Source: Pristionchus mayeri
Taxonomy: Eukaryota > Nematoda > Chromadorea > Rhabditida > Neodiplogasteridae
DNA length: 64,000 nt
Assembly (NCBI GenBank): GCA_036245805.1
Contig: BTRK01000001.1
Coordinates: forward strand, 28,527,087-28,591,086
Direction: 5' to 3'
Shown: positions 62,501 through 64,000 of the stretch, piece after piece
How the letters are laid out: the number at the start of each line of letters is the position of its first letter
How positions within the stretch are numbered: position 1 is the stretch's first letter
Made by a program: the position numbers and the translations under genes
The notes under the pieces: model-generated
Database searches by the model: none
Seen by the model: the letters and a program-made list of their open reading frames with translations, nothing else
What the model was told of the DNA's origin: nothing

Positions 62501-63276
62501 TTTTTCGAGGGATGAAAATTTCGACTTTTTATGGGGTCGGTCTGGCATTTTTCGGAAAGTGCACCAGGAGCGCTCTAACTGGGCCAAATATCAGCACTCG
62601 GTATGAGAACTTCACCACAGAAATAGTGAGAGGGGTTGCAAAAATGCCGTCCGTGAACCCCTCTCAGAAGCTACGTTCTCTCGTGGAGGGTCTCTTAAAT
62701 ATTAATCATAAACTGATAATGCAATTTTTGTTACTTTGGATCTCGGTGATTTAACATGGCGGAAATATGATTTTTTTGGACAACGCCGCATTAATGATCC
62801 TGCTGCACCGTCTGTTGCAAAAAAATCAATATTTTTGCACGCGATCTTCATGCTTCAACAGTCATATTTAGTTATGGAATTGAGGAATGATACTATGACT
62901 TGAAAATATCGTGAAACAAATAATTTTTATTTATTTTACTTATTACTTAAATAAATTAATTGCCCAGACGATCCACTTCTTCGGCGATCGCACGATGGAG
63001 GGCGGCAACGATCACGCCATCTTCGTGCATCCCCGCACCATCGGACACACTGTGACCAGCCCCGAGGACACCAGGGACCAGGTATCGATTGTTTTGTTGA
63101 TTGGTTCAGTGGTGTACCAACTGTGAATAGATGATAGTTAACTCTGTACTCACAGGCTTCATTGCGTCCCGAATGTGACGTTGAGATTCTAGTTGAAACC
63201 TGATCTATTTTTTTTAGTTTTAAACACAACTCATTCATTCCAGGTCTCTGCCATTCTCAAGTACCTCCTCGACTAA
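59519..63276 (+). CDS. Phosphomannomutase (PMM2-like, HAD family)
   Basis: Eight exons close in frame to 256 residues: 59519-59642, 59799-59926, 60117-60257, 60330-60418, 60559-60610, 60668-60757, 62968-63081, 63244-63276. It converts mannose-6-phosphate to mannose-1-phosphate for GDP-mannose and glycan synthesis in the cytosol. The HAD nucleophile motif is [12 protein letters not shown] near the N-terminus. [52 protein letters not shown] and [17 protein letters not shown] follow in the family order. Length matches eukaryotic PMM. Exon 5 uses the second of two close acceptors (TTTGCAG) to keep phase. The intron between exons 6 and 7 (2.2 kb) is almost filled by a 1.9-kb foldback element. A CCTTGCAG at 59480-59487 precedes the start. 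Confidence 0.95.
60803..62702. mobile_element. Foldback element F, in phosphomannomutase intron
   Basis: Inverted arms of about 660 bp (60803-61465 and about 62035-62702) begin ATTTAAGAGACCCTCCACGA and end with the reverse complement. The centre is about 570 bp, AT-rich, and without a coding frame. The element occupies nearly the whole intron between exons 6 and 7. Confidence 0.9.
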
Positions 63277-63614
63277 TTCCTGCTTGTCCAAAAATTAATA
63301 TAATTATAATAATTTCTAATTTATTGTCGCGTTTCTATGTGCCCCTTTGCTATTCGATAGTTTTATCCTCATTCTGTGATAGGCCTACCATGTCATACCG
63401 TATACGTTTCTCTCAAGGCCATTTCTTTCTCTTCATTTCCTTGCCTTTCCTCTTTGGGATTTCCTGGTCAATGATTGTTGATAATTCCGTTGCGCTGCGT
63501 TTCTTTTCTCTCGTTTTCGCTTCTGGGTTGTGTGCAATATGTTCTCTCGGCGGTAGTTGTAATAAAGGGTTTTCCATTTCAGGCTCCGCCCCTTTCGATC
63601 AATCGATAATCGAG

Positions 63615-63879
63615 ATGGCCGTCGTGATTCCTGCCGCGAACCGCCCGAGAGACGAGTGGGACGAGATCCCCGATGAGGAGCTGGAGGAGACGATGCTCGA
63701 GAGACTCGAGGGACTTGCCGAGGTACGGTAGGGAAGGGAGGGTACTGTATGAGTACCGAAGTAGTAAATCGATATTCTGATGGATAGGTCAAGGTTCTTT
63801 CGTTCAGGCGGTGCCCGAGTCGCTGCGCAACGCGGTGTCTGCCACGGCTTCCTGGAGCACCTCCGCCTTCTTCGGCACT
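63615..63879 (+). CDS. tomm-22: TOMM22-like mitochondrial import receptor, N-terminal part (runs off window)
   Basis: Exon 1 (63615-63722) encodes MAVVIPAANRPRDEWDEIPD and an acidic EELEETMLERLEGLAE block. Exon 2 (63808-63879) continues AVPESLRNAVSATASWSTSAFFGT with a GTGAGC donor. The acidic segment, then LxERLxGLxE, then a P-E-S-(L/V)-R-N motif, fits the cytosolic receptor part and lead-in of TOMM22, a subunit of the outer-membrane TOM complex. The transmembrane segment and C-terminus lie beyond 64000. An ATTTCAG at about 63577-63583 is a likely trans-splice site. It follows the phosphomannomutase stop by about 300 bp. Confidence 0.8.
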
Positions 63880-64000
63880 GTGAGCAGAATTTATTTACTT
63901 GGCTTAAAATTATTATTATAAAACAACGTATATGATAGGTTTATGATAGTTACGGTCTACTGATCTACTCTTGTTTATAAGTGTTTGATTCAAATATCTG

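Overview
The window reads as a nematode nuclear genome. It has many short exons with GT(or GC)...TTTCAG introns, likely trans-splice acceptors just ahead of start codons, and nematode-specific families (a ground-like secreted protein, a NAS-type astacin with EGF-CUB-TSP1 tail, an EAK-7-like TLDc protein). GC-rich exons with very short phases, AT-rich introns and many TACCGTA-type motifs suggest a Pristionchus-like or other rhabditid worm; the genus cannot be fixed from the sequence alone. All gene models below were built by hand by joining exons in phase. Where I say a model closes in frame, the exon lengths add up to whole codons.

Layout. 1-260 is the 3' end of a mariner on the + strand. 0.6-3.8 kb holds a probable small membrane-protein gene (-). 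4.5-11.5 kb is a 22-exon astacin metalloprotease (+). 12.6-14.8 kb is a Cys/Gly/Pro-rich ground-like protein (+). 15.1-16.8 kb is RBX2 (-) and 17.1-21.6 kb is exosome subunit RRP42/EXOS-7 (-). 22.1-27.6 kb is a SMYD-type MYND/SET methyltransferase (+) with an intact mariner in one intron. 27.9-29.8 kb is an F-box-like gene (-). 30.3-31.2 kb is a truncated ligand-gated channel copy and 35.5-40.8 kb a fuller pentameric ligand-gated ion channel gene (-). 41.8-50.7 kb is a nest of mobile DNA. 51.6-54.5 kb is an eak-7/MEAK7 orthologue (-). 55.1-64 kb carries RUVBL1, phosphomannomutase and the 5' part of TOMM22 in one direction with short gaps, a possible operon.

The most unusual item is a 6,637-bp element at 43,834-50,470. 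It has inverted ends, clustered AAGTCTAA-type subterminal motifs and two same-strand spliced genes. The first encodes two C2H2 fingers followed by a long conserved core, and the second a separate helical protein. Both resemble large, unclassified, highly multiplied protein families that I know from cnidarian and fish genomes. The element sits inside a host coding exon, and removing it with one copy of a 2-bp GG duplication restores a continuous reading frame across the two flanks. I believe this is a poorly described class of DNA transposon.

Six unrelated long foldback elements (0.5-1.9 kb), several TA-flanked or MITE-like short elements, a Leu-like tRNA with an apparent 8-nt anticodon loop, three GC-AG introns, an RBX2 with a long linker inside its RING domain, and a pentameric channel lacking both Cys-loop cysteines are also described. 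Identifications are by eye, with no database search.
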